From Catonia carolina (Eukaryota; Arthropoda; Insecta; Hemiptera; Achilidae), in the NCBI GenBank assembly GCA_035578175.1, contig JAQMRL010000006.1, positions 60,009,001 through 60,073,000 of the forward strand: a stretch of DNA of 64,000 nucleotides, read 5' to 3'. This document shows, piece by piece, positions 22,090-33,414 of this stretch. The notes beneath the pieces are model-generated. The model was not told the DNA's origin. It saw nothing but the letters and a program-made list of their open reading frames with translations, and did no database searches. A program made the translations under genes and the position numbers. The stretch's first letter is position 1; the number at the start of each line of letters is the position of its first letter.

Positions 22090-22990
22090 TTATTTTAAAT
22101 TAACTTTTTGAGCCCCCTTGTCGTAACTTTTGACGCTCTTTTCAGGGGTAAAAAGCACTATATTTATGTGCGACTTTTTATATCCTTCTTATCCTCTTCT
22201 CTTAAATTCCTGGCGTTTATTTCGCTTTGCGTTTACCCACACCATACATGGGTGGGTTCGAATGTATTCCTTTGGTTACCTATTTCTACATTCCGAACTC
22301 GCTCCTTCCTAGAGATTTAATCTCCCCTGCATTTATCTTGTGCCTATACCTCTGTTATTTCCCACATCTCTGAGCCTTACAGTAGAATGCTCTGAAAAAC
22401 TGTCTGATACATACTAACTTTTGTGCCATTGCTAATATTTCTGTGGAGAGCAAGGAATTCAGTCCCTGTATTATTTTTTTAGCCTGCATAACCCTGTTAG
22501 GAGATTTCCTTTGTAGAATTTCTTTCCCGTGTTACAAAATTTCCCAGATATCTGTATTCTTCACATCTCCCCTGATTTTATCTTCTGTCTATTCCTCTGT
22601 CATCTCCTACATCTTTTGAACCATACAGTAGAATGCTCTGAACACTGTTTGATATATCCTAACTTTTGTGCCGTTGCTGTTATTTTTTGATAAGCGTATG
22701 GAATTCTGTTATTTATAATTCTGTCTATTACTTGTTTGGCCTGCATAACCCTTTAGCAGGTTTCCTATCTTGAATTTCTTTCTCGTGGTACCAAGCTTTC
22801 CAGATATCTGTATTCTTCACATTTTTCCTTTTTGCAAACCCCTTACCTCTTCTCTGACAACCAGATATTTTATCATTCTGAAATTTGTCTTCTCTCCATT
22901 CGTTCACACGTTTCGTCAAGTTTTCTCTCCCGTTGATATGCCTCGGAAAACCAAGATTTCCTATGCATAACAATAAACTAAAAATTGTCA
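22090..22990 (-). mobile_element. Degraded LINE fragment with an internal tandem duplication
   Basis: Broken minus-strand frames encode reverse transcriptase thumb and C-terminal pieces such as EYRYLGKLGTTRKKF and TKVRIYQTVFRAFYC. Two diverged copies of about 240 bp (roughly 22330-22570 and 22585-22825) lie in tandem, each with CATACAGTAGAATGCTCTGA or a near match. No intact frame remains. Confidence 0.6.
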
Positions 22991-23032
22991 TAAGAAAAGA
23001 ATATCATGTGCCACCAGTTAACTATATCGTAG

Positions 23033-23191
23033 CTGGCCTGTGGTGTAGCGGTCAATATAACTGGTTCTACGCTAGGGATCTCGGGTTCAATTCTCAGCCA
23101 GGTCTGAAATTTTTTTATCTATCACCCTTCATCACCTGCATTAACATCAATGTGCAAAACAGTCAGATGAGAAACAAAAAAAATAAAAAGT
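23033..23191 (+). mobile_element. SINE C, head type 3
   Basis: The head reads GTGGTGTAGCGGTCAATA with B box GGTTCAATTCT. The body is diverged, but the end CAGTCAGATGAGAAAC plus an A-rich tail is shared with the other types. Confidence 0.75.
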
Positions 23192-23630
23192 GAACTGAGG
23201 TATTTTTCCTGAGTTACTGAGGTGATTGTAAGAGCATTATGTTTACATATAAACATTTATAGTTACTTCGGTCACGAGAATCCCTTTGGTTTTAACGAGG
23301 GGTAAAGAGGGGAAGCATTAATGCATGCGCGACTGCTTTAGTATCAGTTCAGCCAACACAACAACGTACATTATACCCAGAGCACATTCTGTATATCGCG
23401 GAACCTTTTGTAAGTTAATTATACGAATATAACTTTGTTACCGTAAACAGAAATGTTGGTTTCTCGAAAACTTGGTCGGACTATTCACACTGCTGAACAA
23501 AATCTAATATGCAGTGTTATAAAATGTTGTGAAGTTAAAGCTTAACAAAAAATCCCTTTCCATGCTTCGTAACAAAAGCCATGAGCAAGCGGATAACTAC
23601 TGTGATGTTTTTTCTTTCCACAATTTGAAA
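23192..23630. other. Intron 1, no feature seen
   Basis: No recognisable coding sequence or repeat. It lies between a SINE C and a pogo-like element. Confidence 0.45.
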
Positions 23631-23632
23631 TA

Positions 23633-24680
23633 CAGTCGAACTTCGATATAACGAAATCGAGAATCCTGGGAGAAAATTCGTTAAATCGAGGTATTCGTTA
23701 TATTGAAGTAACAAGAATTTCCAAGCTAATTTATAATAACGAATTTTTTTCACATTGAATGAGAATTAAATACAGTTAATTTTCTTAATAGACACGTTTT
23801 AACTAGTTAATTAATTTTTTTATAGATCATGTTTTACGTAATTACGGTTAATAATAGTACAAAAAGTATGTATTGATTGGAAGTAGGAACTTACCTCGTA
23901 CATAGATCGTGGCTATAATTAAAAGCATCTGAAACTTATTTGTAGCTCAATACTGTATTTTTATTTTTAGTGCATATTTCTTAAAAACACTAACATAAAA
24001 GATAAATACACCAACTTTATCTAAATCGCTTATAAAAACATTAATTCTAAATGCATTCTTTAGTTTTTGATATTGACAGGTATTGGTTAAAATATTTAAT
24101 TACAGTATTTTAAATGTTAATTTACGCCTTGAAAAAGTGGGTAATTTTTTGTTGTTTCTTGTGTTTGAATAAAGCAATACGTTCAAAAAAAGTTTCACAT
24201 TTATTTAAATTTTCAAAAATACTATGAGGCACTTACTTCATCCTTGAGCTGTGTAGCTCAAGCCTAATTATTGTAAATGATTGTTAAATCGGGTTATCGG
24301 TAGGTTTTCTCTTCTGCTGCTGGTCTTCGCAGTTTTCATCATCTTCTTCTTCATCATCATTCCGGTTAGCGAACTTAGTAACACCATGAAGTATGTCGTC
24401 ATCGTTCGGAAAATCACTAACAGAATGTAAAATTCTCTAGAGTCTAGAGTAACTTCGTTACTGATGTTTCCAGTTGACGGAAATCAAAAGAATCTACCTT
24501 AAAACTCACAGAGAAATCATAATACAGCGTATCACTTCGTACTTATTCCATGACGCTATTTCGTTTTACCAAGGTACTTATTCGTTAAATAGAGGTAAAT
24601 TTACATATAGTTTAATTATGTCACGGTGCAGTAAAAAAAAAATTTATAATCAAGGTTTTCGTTGTATCGAAGTTCGACTG
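23633..24680. mobile_element. Pogo-like element with remnant of a transposase tail
   Basis: TA borders lie at 23631-23632 and 24681-24682. The ends share CAGTCGAACTTCGATA followed by ACAACGAAA or ATAACGAAA, an inverted repeat of about 24 bp. On the minus strand near 24283-24411 a short frame reads DDDILHGVTKFANRNDDEEE and ends soon after, resembling the acidic C-terminus of jerky/Tigger transposases. The catalytic region is not recognisable. Confidence 0.75.
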
Positions 24681-24873
24681 TATAAAGAAGAAAATTAAAG
24701 ACAGTGAAGAAGCTATTCTTCTTCAACAGTTTTGTCGACATCTGATGAAAAAGAAAACTGTTCAGTAGATATTAGTGAAAACTATAGCAAAGAAAATGGT
24801 TCATTCTTAGAAGATTCTTTTTCAAATAATAAGGAAACAAACTGGTAGTTACAGTAAATCAAACATTTCTTAA

Positions 24874-25191
24874 GTCGTTTGCACGTTCTGTTGACACAAT
24901 GGATCTTATGGAAATCGTCACTGCTATTAGGGCAACTAAAAACATCAATAAAGGCATCTGGATGCGAACATAAATACATTTTTTAAACCTCTTTAGAACA
25001 CGTATTTCTTAAAATAGAACTACAATTCAAGTTTTGCTTAACAGAAAAAAATTATGTATTATGTAGAATGTTTAATGGAGTTGTAAAAAATTAAAAAAAC
25101 ATTTTCTTCTATTAGGGGGGTTAAAATGAATATCTTATCTATTTTACTACAAACCTACTAATGCCTTCTCCACATTTCCTCGCCAGACTGC
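24874..25191. mobile_element. Element F, partial copy
   Basis: This left portion matches 42754-43012 and 43400-43450, beginning GTCGTTTGCACGTTCTG. It lacks the SINE A found in the other copy and so shows the empty site. It ends where a tRNA-headed SINE (25193) begins, and the right end is missing. Confidence 0.7.
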
Positions 25192-25192
25192 G

Positions 25193-25347
25193 CCGGCCGC
25201 ATTGGCGTAGTTGGTAACGTGCTCGCCTCTCATCATGCGGTCTTGGGTTCGAATCCCATTCAGGCACGGCATATTTTCATACGTTACAAAAAACATTAGC
25301 AGTAATTGTAGAACAGTCGGAAGTTAAGCCAAAAAAAAAAAAAAATC
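25193..25347 (+). mobile_element. SINE C, head type 1
   Basis: A tRNA-like head has an A-box-like TGGCGTAGTTGG and a B-box GGTTCGAATCC. It is followed by the body ATTAGCAGTAATTGTAGAAC and an A-rich tail. It is inserted at the truncated end of an element F copy. Confidence 0.9.
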
Positions 25348-25560
25348 CACATAGCCCATACGAACGCAAAAGGCATTCTCGTGACTGAAGTACCTATGTT
25401 GTTTTTGAACATTTTTTAGGCCTCATATTCACGTACAATGCTCTCTACCTCTAATATTGCACAATGATTCATGTCTGTTATTCTGCTCAATATTGATATA
25501 ACGCTATTTACAACTAGTACAACAGAATGATTAATAGGTAGATTACAGTCAGTGCCGTAA

Positions 25561-26475
25561 AGCCTCGTACAGACATGAACAGAACATCGTCGCGTATCAT
25601 TTCCGGCTAAACATGTTCACACGCACTCTGATATGTGTGAACATGGAGGTGCGAACAGAACGTCAGCGCTTAACGTTGTGCCGCCCAATTATTCATCATT
25701 ACACTGATGATACATAGAATGACAGGAGGCGTTCAGCGCAACAGTGGTCCAACCCGAAGCAGTATAATTATGAAATTATTGCTTTCAAATTTTTCACAAA
25801 TTTTAACATATTTTAAAAACGTTAATTATTATGCAACCAATTAAATTGAAATTTAGCACATAAATCAATAAATGCTTTAATTTTAATAGAGTATAATATT
25901 TCAATATTTAATCCAAGTGGTATAAGTGCAACAACGATTGAAATTTTGGTACTAAATGATAATAAGTGGTAAGTATTTTACAATAAATTTGTTCTAGATA
26001 AAAAGAAGGTAGATAACATGATAATGCATAAGATATTTCTGATATTTATTCCTGTGCTAAATTTAATGATAAGAATGTTTCAGATAAGCTTTTCCCTTCA
26101 CAGATTACTTATGTATTTCTATACACGTGAATGTTAATAATATAAAAAGTTAAACAAAACAAATTTATAGTCTAGCATCGAACTGATTACAGTAACTCCA
26201 CTAAACTGAATGAACGCTGCAATGTTCGCTTGCCCGTCGAAACATGCGAACACATGGTGTAACACATACAAAATTTACCTTTGATGCGACGGCGCAATAC
26301 CATAGTTCTCTTTATCTGTTAGAGTTCTATGGGCAATACTTACAACTGATGGGACGCAGTGATGTTACAGTACGATGTTATGTTACGCTGCGTAACATTT
26401 TTCGCAAAGTGTTCGCCACAAAGATACGCGACGGAGTTACGATACGGTGTTTTGTTCGCATGTCTGTACGCAGCT
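25561..26475. mobile_element. PIF/Harbinger-like MITE
   Basis: The 915-bp element is flanked by TAA (25558-25560 and 26476-26478). The ends match as inverted repeats over about 20 bp (AGCCTCGTACAGACATG on the left, with two differences on the right). Subterminal regions repeat GTTCGC and CGTAAC motifs in both orientations. The TAA duplication suggests PIF/Harbinger. There is no transposase. Confidence 0.7.
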
Positions 26476-26698
26476 TAACATTAATCTGTCTATATGGACA
26501 TAACTTGGTTCTTTGTGTTGTCAGTTAATTGTATATTCAGTTCCTTTTTGTAAGTTATGCAGTGTACACCTGTGTTATAACTATTTTTTTTCATATAATG
26601 AATTAATTAATGTTTAAAAATCTGGTGTAAATGCTCACACGACTTTCTTTTGCCAATGTAGATAATGAACCGTATTACCCTATGTTCAATCATAACTA

Positions 26699-26873
26699 CA
26701 TTTTTTGTTCTTGGTTTAACGTCCTACTGTTATGCAATTACTGCTAATGCAGACGGTGAAGGATGAAATGAATTTTTGTAACGTATGAAAATATGCCGTG
26801 CCTGAATGGGATTCGAACCCAAGACCGCATGATGAGAGGCGAGCACGTTACCAACTACGCCAATGCGGCCGGC
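26699..26873 (-). mobile_element. SINE C, head type 1
   Basis: The reverse copy is flanked by a perfect AATCATAACTA duplication (26688-26698 and 26874-26884). A and B boxes are intact. It sits in the old B copy 7. Confidence 0.95.
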
Positions 26874-27116
26874 AATCATAACTAAAGTACTATTTCAGTT
26901 CCGCGAATACTAGGAGAGTATACCATTTACAGAGGTTCCACTTTCAAACTAATAAACAATGTAAAATTAAAAACATAACGTTATTTTGAACATGAGTGAA
27001 TGATGCAAAATGAAAATCTATAGAAATTAAAAATACGGAAAATCACTAATTAACGCTAAACTGGGCTCTGTAGAGAAAATTATTTAAATAAAAATTGTGG
27101 ATTTTTTAACTTTTTA

Positions 27117-28081
27117 CTTTCTCTTGCCTATATGAATATATAGGAAGGAAAGTAGGCCTATTATTTTCATGTCGATTTTTCGAAATCGAGTTTTCACCGG
27201 ATCTATACGTTTTCAGACCCCCTGAACCCAAAAAACTTGTTTTTAGCGATTGGTCTGTGCGTGCGTGCGTGCGTGCGTGTGTGTGTGTGTGTGGTGAACA
27301 GAATATCTCAAGAACGGAACATCGTACGAACTTGAAACTTGAAACTTAAGTTACATATCACTACCGGACCCGACACGAACATTTTCATCAAAATCGGTCA
27401 ACCGGAAGTAGTAGTTTATTCGTATAATTTTTCACTTTTTTGCGATTTTTTTTTCTTCAAAAACTAGTCCTACAATTTTTTTTAAAATCAACTGGTTTAC
27501 TACATTTTTTTATGCTCTACAATATAGGGTAGGCGCCATGTTTGCTGAAATTCTGCTTGAGGCTGTTTTTACGTAAAAACATTTTCTTTTTAAGATTGCG
27601 GCTTTAATATGCATTTTAGCGCAAAACGTTATATAATAAAAGTTGTAGAGAATGTAAAATTCTACAACTTTTATTTCAAACATTTTTTTGTATAACGCTT
27701 AGTTTAGCGGTAATTTGCGATTTTCCTTTTTTTCTCACGAAAACGTGAGAAAAATCGATTTTTTTAACATTTCGGTCTTAGTATGCATTTTACGACAAAA
27801 GTGTATATAATTAAATTTATAGAAAATTAAAAGATCTACAACTTTTGTTTAGAGCATTTTTCTCTACAGAGCCTAGTTTAGCGTGAAAGCGTGATTTTCC
27901 GTATTTTTAAGCCAAACTGAGTTCGATTGTCATTTTGCGTCATTCACTCATGATTAAAATAAGGTTATGTTTTTGAGGTTAGTTTTTGTTTATTTCTAAT
28001 ATTTTATTAATAATGTTAATTTTATTATTAATTATTTGCATTGTCAAGAGAAAGTTGTGTGAGTGTTTCACACCAGATTTT
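27117..28081 (-). repeat. Family B copy 7, full length
   Basis: The copy is flanked by TA (27115-27116 and 28082-28083). It contains an expanded (GTGC)n(GT)n tract at about 27259-27291. It is inserted in reverse within B copy 6. Confidence 0.9.
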
Positions 28082-28096
28082 TATAACTTAAATTGT

Positions 28097-28492
28097 TGCC
28101 TATAACGGGTAGGTGGAGTGTTAAATTAATTGCACTCGATCTGCTGGTTCCAGGGCTACAAAAAATAGTTCTGTTTCTTATCACATGGTCAGCCAATTGT
28201 ATGACTGAACTATTTAAGAATAGAAGAGGTAGAGGTGTAAAAGACACTAGTCTGGGTTCTCTTCTCTAAGAGTAATGAATTTCATTATACAGCCAGGCCC
28301 TGTGGTGAATGAAGTGAAGGTATCATTTGCAGGGTAGAAAGTAGGTGCTTTTTGGAGGTTTTGGATTGCTGAAAAGCATTATTTTCCATTAAGTGAGGAA
28401 GGCAAAAGTAAACCACCTCACTCCTCGTTTTACTTAGTAAAACCTCTAGAGGTTTAAATCAGCCTAACTTTCGGCTGTTGACCAAAACAACA
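28097..28492 (+). mobile_element. SINE A copy 4
   Basis: Flanks ACTTAAATTGT (28086-28096) and ACTTTAATTGT (28493-28503) form the target duplication with one change. It is inserted in the old B copy 7, next to B copy 8. The internal frame is broken. Confidence 0.9.
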
Positions 28493-29105
28493 ACTTTAAT
28501 TGTATATTTTTTTTGTAAAATGCATACTAAGGCCACAATCTTAAAAAAGCACATTTTTACAGATTTTGATGAGAAATATAGAGAAAACCATTTTTTGACG
28601 CTAAACTAAGCGTCGTAGAAAAAAATGTTTTAAATAACAGTTGCAGGATTTTTTATTTTCTACAACTTTACTTTTATACTCTTTTGCCCTAAAACGCATT
28701 TTATAGCCACTATCTTGTAAACCCCATTTTTTACCCCAAGAGCTCAGCCTCCCCAAGAATTTTAGCAAACATTACGCTTATCTGATCTCGTTTAGAATAA
28801 AAAATATTGTTAATAAGGTAATTTTTATAAAATTGTAGGAGGCGTTTCTGAGTAAATTGCAAAAAGTGAAAAATCGCCCGAATAAACTACTACTTCTGGT
28901 TGACCGATTTTGATGAAAATGTTCGTGTTGGGTCCGGTAGTGGTACTTAATTTAAGTTCCAAGTTACAACTACGTACACTTTTTTGTTCTTGAATTATTT
29001 TGTTCATACATATACCAATCGCTAAAAACATGTTTTTTGGGTTCAGGGTGGCTTGAAAATGTGTATTATTTTAAACAAAACTTGTAGGTCCGGTAGACGT
29101 AAATT

Positions 29106-29506
29106 GTTGTTTAGGTCATCAGCCGAAAGGCTGGTTTGAACCTGTATAGGTTTTACTAAGTTAAACGAGGTGGTTTAAAGTTGTGGTGGTTTTCCATTGC
29201 CTTCCTCACTGAATGGAAAAGTACGCTTATCAGCATGCCGGGCCCTCTGAAAAGCACATATTTTCCACTCTGCAAATGACACTTTCACTTCATTCACCAC
29301 AAGGTCTGGCTGTATAATGAAATTTATTACTTTCAGAGGAGATAACTCTGATTAGTGTCGTTTACACCTCTACCTCTTCTGTTCTTAAATGATTCATTCA
29401 TTTAATTGGCTGACCATGTGATAAGAAACAGAACTATTTATTTTAGCCCTGCAACAAACAGATTGAGTGTAAATTATTTGACACTCCACCTGTCTGTTAT
29501 GGGCAG
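29106..29506 (-). mobile_element. SINE A copy 5
   Basis: The reverse copy is flanked by AGACGTAAATT and ATACGTAAATT (29095-29105 and 29507-29517). It is inserted near the right end of the old B copy 7. Confidence 0.93.
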
Positions 29507-29642
29507 ATACGTAAATTATAATTACGTAAAAAATTTGTTGAATTCCGTAAACGTGTATATCCGGTGAAAAATCGATTTCGAAAAATTGACATGGAAACAA
29601 TAATTTCTTTCTCCATGTATTTATATAGAGCAAGAGAAAGTA

Positions 29643-30404
29643 AAAAAAATAAAATAAATCCAGTGTACAGATCAGATTTACGTAATACGCGATAAAAAAA
29701 ATGTATTACAATTTAAATTTATATGCTCAATACCTTAAAAATGACATTTTTAAAAATACAAAATTCAAATAACTTATGATATATATATATATATAGGTTT
29801 CATATTGTTTCATTTTAAAAATAATTTGACCAAAAGGAAAAATGTCAAAAGTTTATCAGTGATAAAATGAGTAATTTTGTTAGTACTATTACTATTACGT
29901 ATTTATATCAGATGATAGCACTTATGTACGTGTAAAACCACAGTTTATCATGTACGTTATTCACAAAAAACTAAGTTATTAAATGCAATGTTAGTTAGAT
30001 ATTTTTATCTAAATTGTTGAATAAAGTATGACTAATTACAATAGAAGTTTTCGTCAGACTAAAGAATTGTATCATGTCATTTTATTTGATTTACTGTCCA
30101 TTACTGAAGCATAGATTATTAATTCATTGAAAATTTGGTTGTACTAATTTTTTCTTTTCCGAATTTAAAGTGAAGAAATTGTACCATTGTTTAAAAATTA
30201 TACGATAGTACAGCTTTTATTAATTTAATAAGTTTTAATTTTTTGAATCGTTTCAAGCAAATTATACGAGCACACTTTTCATAATAATTTTCCTTATCAG
30301 ATTCTCTTATATCGTTCTCTTTTTGTTTCCTAATTTTCGCTTTTTGCTGTGCTTATTTTTACAGAACAAATCAGTTTTTCAGTAGCTTTTTCTTCCTTTA
30401 TTTT
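29643..30404. other. Intron 1, no feature seen
   Basis: Strongly AT-rich with a short (TA)n near 29782-29795. Nothing else is recognisable. Confidence 0.5.
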
Positions 30405-30575
30405 TGTTCATCAGTCTCTCGACTGGTTTGATGCAGTTCTCCAAGCTGTTCTATCTTGTGCAAGTCGTTTGATGTCTACATACCTGCAACACCCTACATT
30501 TTTTGAAATTTGTTTTAAATATTCTAACCTTTGTCTCTCCCACAATTCCCTAAATATTACCCTCCATTACCGATC
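30405..30575 (-). mobile_element. Short 3' end of the same LINE family
   Basis: About 170 bp match 50990-51160 closely, including the complement of GACTGGTTTGATGCAGTT. Only the 3' untranslated region and the last codons are present. Confidence 0.8.
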
Positions 30576-30594
30576 GAAATAAAACAACGGAACG

Positions 30595-31460
30595 TGTAAC
30601 ATAGTACTATGTACTGGAACTGGGAAGGCCGTGTGTACGCGTGCGTGAGTGTGTCTGTCTCAGCAGAGTATTCAGTAAGGCAGGGAGTGGGATAAATGAA
30701 CACATGTGCAACCTTCAGGGAATTCTAATTTGACAGTGGCATACAGAAAACGGAAAAGACCCCAATGGTTATTTTAAACATTAGAATGCGCTCTAAACAG
30801 ATACAATAATGTTACGTACTTTTTTACACGACACTTCTTCTGCATTTATTGCAAAACAAATGTCACTGGATGGCGACATTAAGTGGCAAACCTTATTTGT
30901 TTGGTGGCCCTGAAAATGGCTGTTTAAGCGATGGTCGTCTTGATGTGCAGCATCGGTCGTATTCGTCGTGGCGTTCGAAGAGCTGGGCGACACGGCGTGT
31001 CGTCGTCCAGCGGAGACATTATCTTCTTCTCTCTCAGTATTGCGTCGATGGCAGTAGACGCCATAGATCGCAGTAGACGTCGAATCCGGTAGGCGTAAGG
31101 CTCGGTCGAGGGACCGCTTTGGGCAGCGGGCGATGACGGTCCGGTCGATGACGAACGGAAGCATCATCTTCTCTCTTGCGGGGTCGTCGATTAGTCTTCT
31201 CTGGAGTCCGGCAGCCGTGTGCCGTGGTGGACGTCTTGTCTGCTGTCTGGATCGGAATTGAATTTCTCTGCTCAGTGGAGCGCTCTTTTTATAGTCGCCC
31301 AGAGCGCTGTGGTACGAGGCGGTTACTGGCTCGACCTTGATGACAAAGAGCTCTGTCGGTGCGCAGCCGGAAGGTTTGTCGGTATGCCGCCAAAGGGCCT
31401 ACCGCGCCGACAAAAGCTAGCAACACAGTAAATGATTAATTAGAAGGGGTGGCGGTGACA
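30595..31460 (-). mobile_element. Candidate solo LTR or TE promoter region (GC-rich island)
   Basis: This 0.87-kb stretch is strikingly richer in GC than its surroundings. On the minus strand it begins TGTCACCGCC and ends TATGTTACA, compatible with TGT...ACA LTR ends. It has a TATA-like CTATAAAAAG (31285-31294) followed by a possible leader, and AATAAA near 30850. A minus-strand frame (30793-31167) begins MMLPFVIDRTVI but matches nothing I know. No target duplication is evident. Confidence 0.3.
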
Positions 31461-31754
31461 CAAAAAATAATTATAACAAATTATCCTTATTTTTGTGGGA
31501 GAAATAAATCTCGATACTATCCAGTGCATAGGTGAAGAGCTTCTTCACCTACTTCACCTGTATAGCCGCCGCTGGTGTGTACCATTTCTCAAAACGATTG
31601 AGGGTACATTCTTTGTGGGAGGCGGACTTGGGAAGGCCAAGGAAAAGAAGGAAGGGCCACAGGGTGGTACTAACTTTTTTTATTTGGACCCTCTGCTCTC
31701 TAGCTCTTCGGGAAGGCACAAAAATAATAACTACGAGTTGTGGCTATAACGAGA

Positions 31755-31985
31755 CTGACGTCGTAAAAAATTGTATTTTTATGTTATACATAATCACTTA
31801 TTGTCACCTTCAATATACACTCCTTCTCTATCCCTTCAATGCTCCATGCAAATTTTCCATTGTTGGAAACTGCTGGAAGTCATCTTCTGTAAGCTCCTTC
31901 AGGACATGTACCGCTTTCTCTTTTACAGCTTCCACAGACTCAAATCTTGTCCCTTTTAATGCAGATTTCACCTTAGGGAACAGCT
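31755..31985 (-). pseudogene. Second, inverted copy of the mariner transposase C-terminus
   Basis: The minus strand repeats the C-terminal coding sequence found at 32405-32580, including the stretch that encodes FESVEAVKEKA and the end-of-gene region. It is the mirror arm of the fold-back element and is truncated and frameshifted. Confidence 0.7.
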
Positions 31986-32019
31986 AGAAGATAATAACAT
32001 GTGATGAAATGTGTTTTTT

Positions 32020-32585
32020 TTACGTATGATCCGGAAACCAAGCGCCAATCCATGCACTGAAAGAGCCGAACGTCACCGAGAGCCAAAAAAGCTCGAATGA
32101 GTAAGTCAAAATTTAAAGCAATGATGATTGTTTTTTTTATATCCATGGGATTGTGTACCTTCACTGTGTTCCTGAAGGTCAAATAATTAATCAATATTAC
32201 TACCTTGAGTTACTTTCTAAACTACGTCAAAGAGTAAGGAAAAAACGCCCCGAAATGTGGAAGGACAAATTATGGGTTCTCCACCTAGACAATACACCAG
32301 CTCATTCCGCGTTATCTGTCAAGAGGTTCCTAGCCAATTACAGCATCTCAGTGTTAGAACATCCACCTTAGTCACCAGATCTTGCACCATGTGACTTCTA
32401 CCTGTTCCCTAAGGTGAAATTTGCATTAAAAGGACAAGATTTGAGTCTGCAGAAGCTGTAAAAGAGAAAGCGCCACATGTCCTGAAGGAGAGAATACTTC
32501 CAGCACTGTTTCCAACAATGGAAAATTCGGATGGAGCGTTGTAGGGATAGAGAAGGAGTGTATATTGAAGGTGATAATAAGTGAT
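32020..32585 (+). pseudogene. Mariner transposase C-terminal two thirds, broken
   Basis: Plus-strand coding runs through YDPETKRQSMH, SKFKAMMIVFFDIHG, WVLHLDNTPAHSALSVK and ISVLEHPP, then a stop replaces the residue before SPDLAPCDFYLF. The end reads CFQQWKIRMERCRDREGVY. All three Asp motifs are therefore represented, but stops and frameshifts make it inactive. Confidence 0.8.
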
Positions 32586-32651
32586 TTTGTATAAAATTAA
32601 AATTAAATTTTTTACAGCGTCAGTCTCGTTATTTAATAGCCACACCTCGTA

Positions 32652-33414
32652 TTACTTTATCGTATACACTCTGTTTTTAACCCGTTAGTTGATCGGGAAA
32701 TTGGTAACAAGTAATTGAATACCGCATAGTGTTTAAAAAAAATGTAAACAGTAATTATCTAATCTTTATAAACTGTGATATTTTACTTCACTAAATAAAC
32801 AACGCTTGATTTTTTTTTATTTTAATAAATTTGTCACACTATTTTATAATATATTCTGTAGTTTTCACAATAATTAAGTCTAAAATTGATTTATTTAAGG
32901 TACTATATGCAAATTAAACTTCTTAATCTATTCACAGAAAGGTTTAAATAAATATTCATTACTTAAAATACGGTCGTTAGAAGTAATTATGTATTTTTTT
33001 TTAAGTATGATATATTGATTTTAAAATTAATACAATTTATTTTTGTTTCGCACAATCTGTTTGATAGATTAACGAACGTTTTCTATCGAGTGTCATATTT
33101 TAAAGCTTTTTTTTTTAAAAAAGAAACTTATTGTTTGTAGGTTTTTTAAATGTTTTTTTCGATTTGATTTATATTTTCGTAAATTTTTGTTGTGGGTGTG
33201 TTCTGTTACCTGTAATAATTTTTTTTGTTATCTTATCAATTAAATGTGTTTTATTCAACAGTCTTAAAATATGGGATTCATTACGTACTTATGTTCTTGC
33301 CACCTACGTTCATAATGTCCTTCACGTGCTTTTAATTCTTCTTATTAATTTTTAAGTTAGGCGTTTTTATTAAGTGTGATCACACACAATTGAATGCAGT
33401 TAAATAATGTAATT
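32652..33414. other. Intron 1, no feature seen
   Basis: AT-rich sequence lacking recognisable genes or repeats, between the fold-back mariner and SINE A copy 6. Confidence 0.5.

Larger units (their letters stand above)
26617..29640 (+). repeat. Family B copy 6, old, host to four nested elements
   Basis: B sequence is in five pieces: 26617-26698, 26874-27116, a few bases near 28082-28096, 28493-29105 and 29507-29640. The insertions between them are SINE C (26699-26873), B copy 7 in reverse, SINE A copy 4 and SINE A copy 5. The outer ends are followed by or preceded by TA. Confidence 0.85.
31734..32649. mobile_element. Rearranged (fold-back) mariner derivative
   Basis: The element is flanked by TA (31732-31733 and 32650-32651). 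Its ends are inverted repeats sharing GTGGCTAT and AACGAGACTGACG. Both ends are adjacent to copies of the transposase C-terminal coding region, which face each other. A normal mariner would have the N-terminus near one TIR, so the element appears to be an inverted duplication of the 3' end with loss of the 5' half. Confidence 0.8.

Noticed and set aside
30793..31167. A host gene in the GC-rich island
   Set aside because: The frame has no recognisable domain, low-complexity composition and no splice or homology support. It is reported only as part of a candidate LTR.
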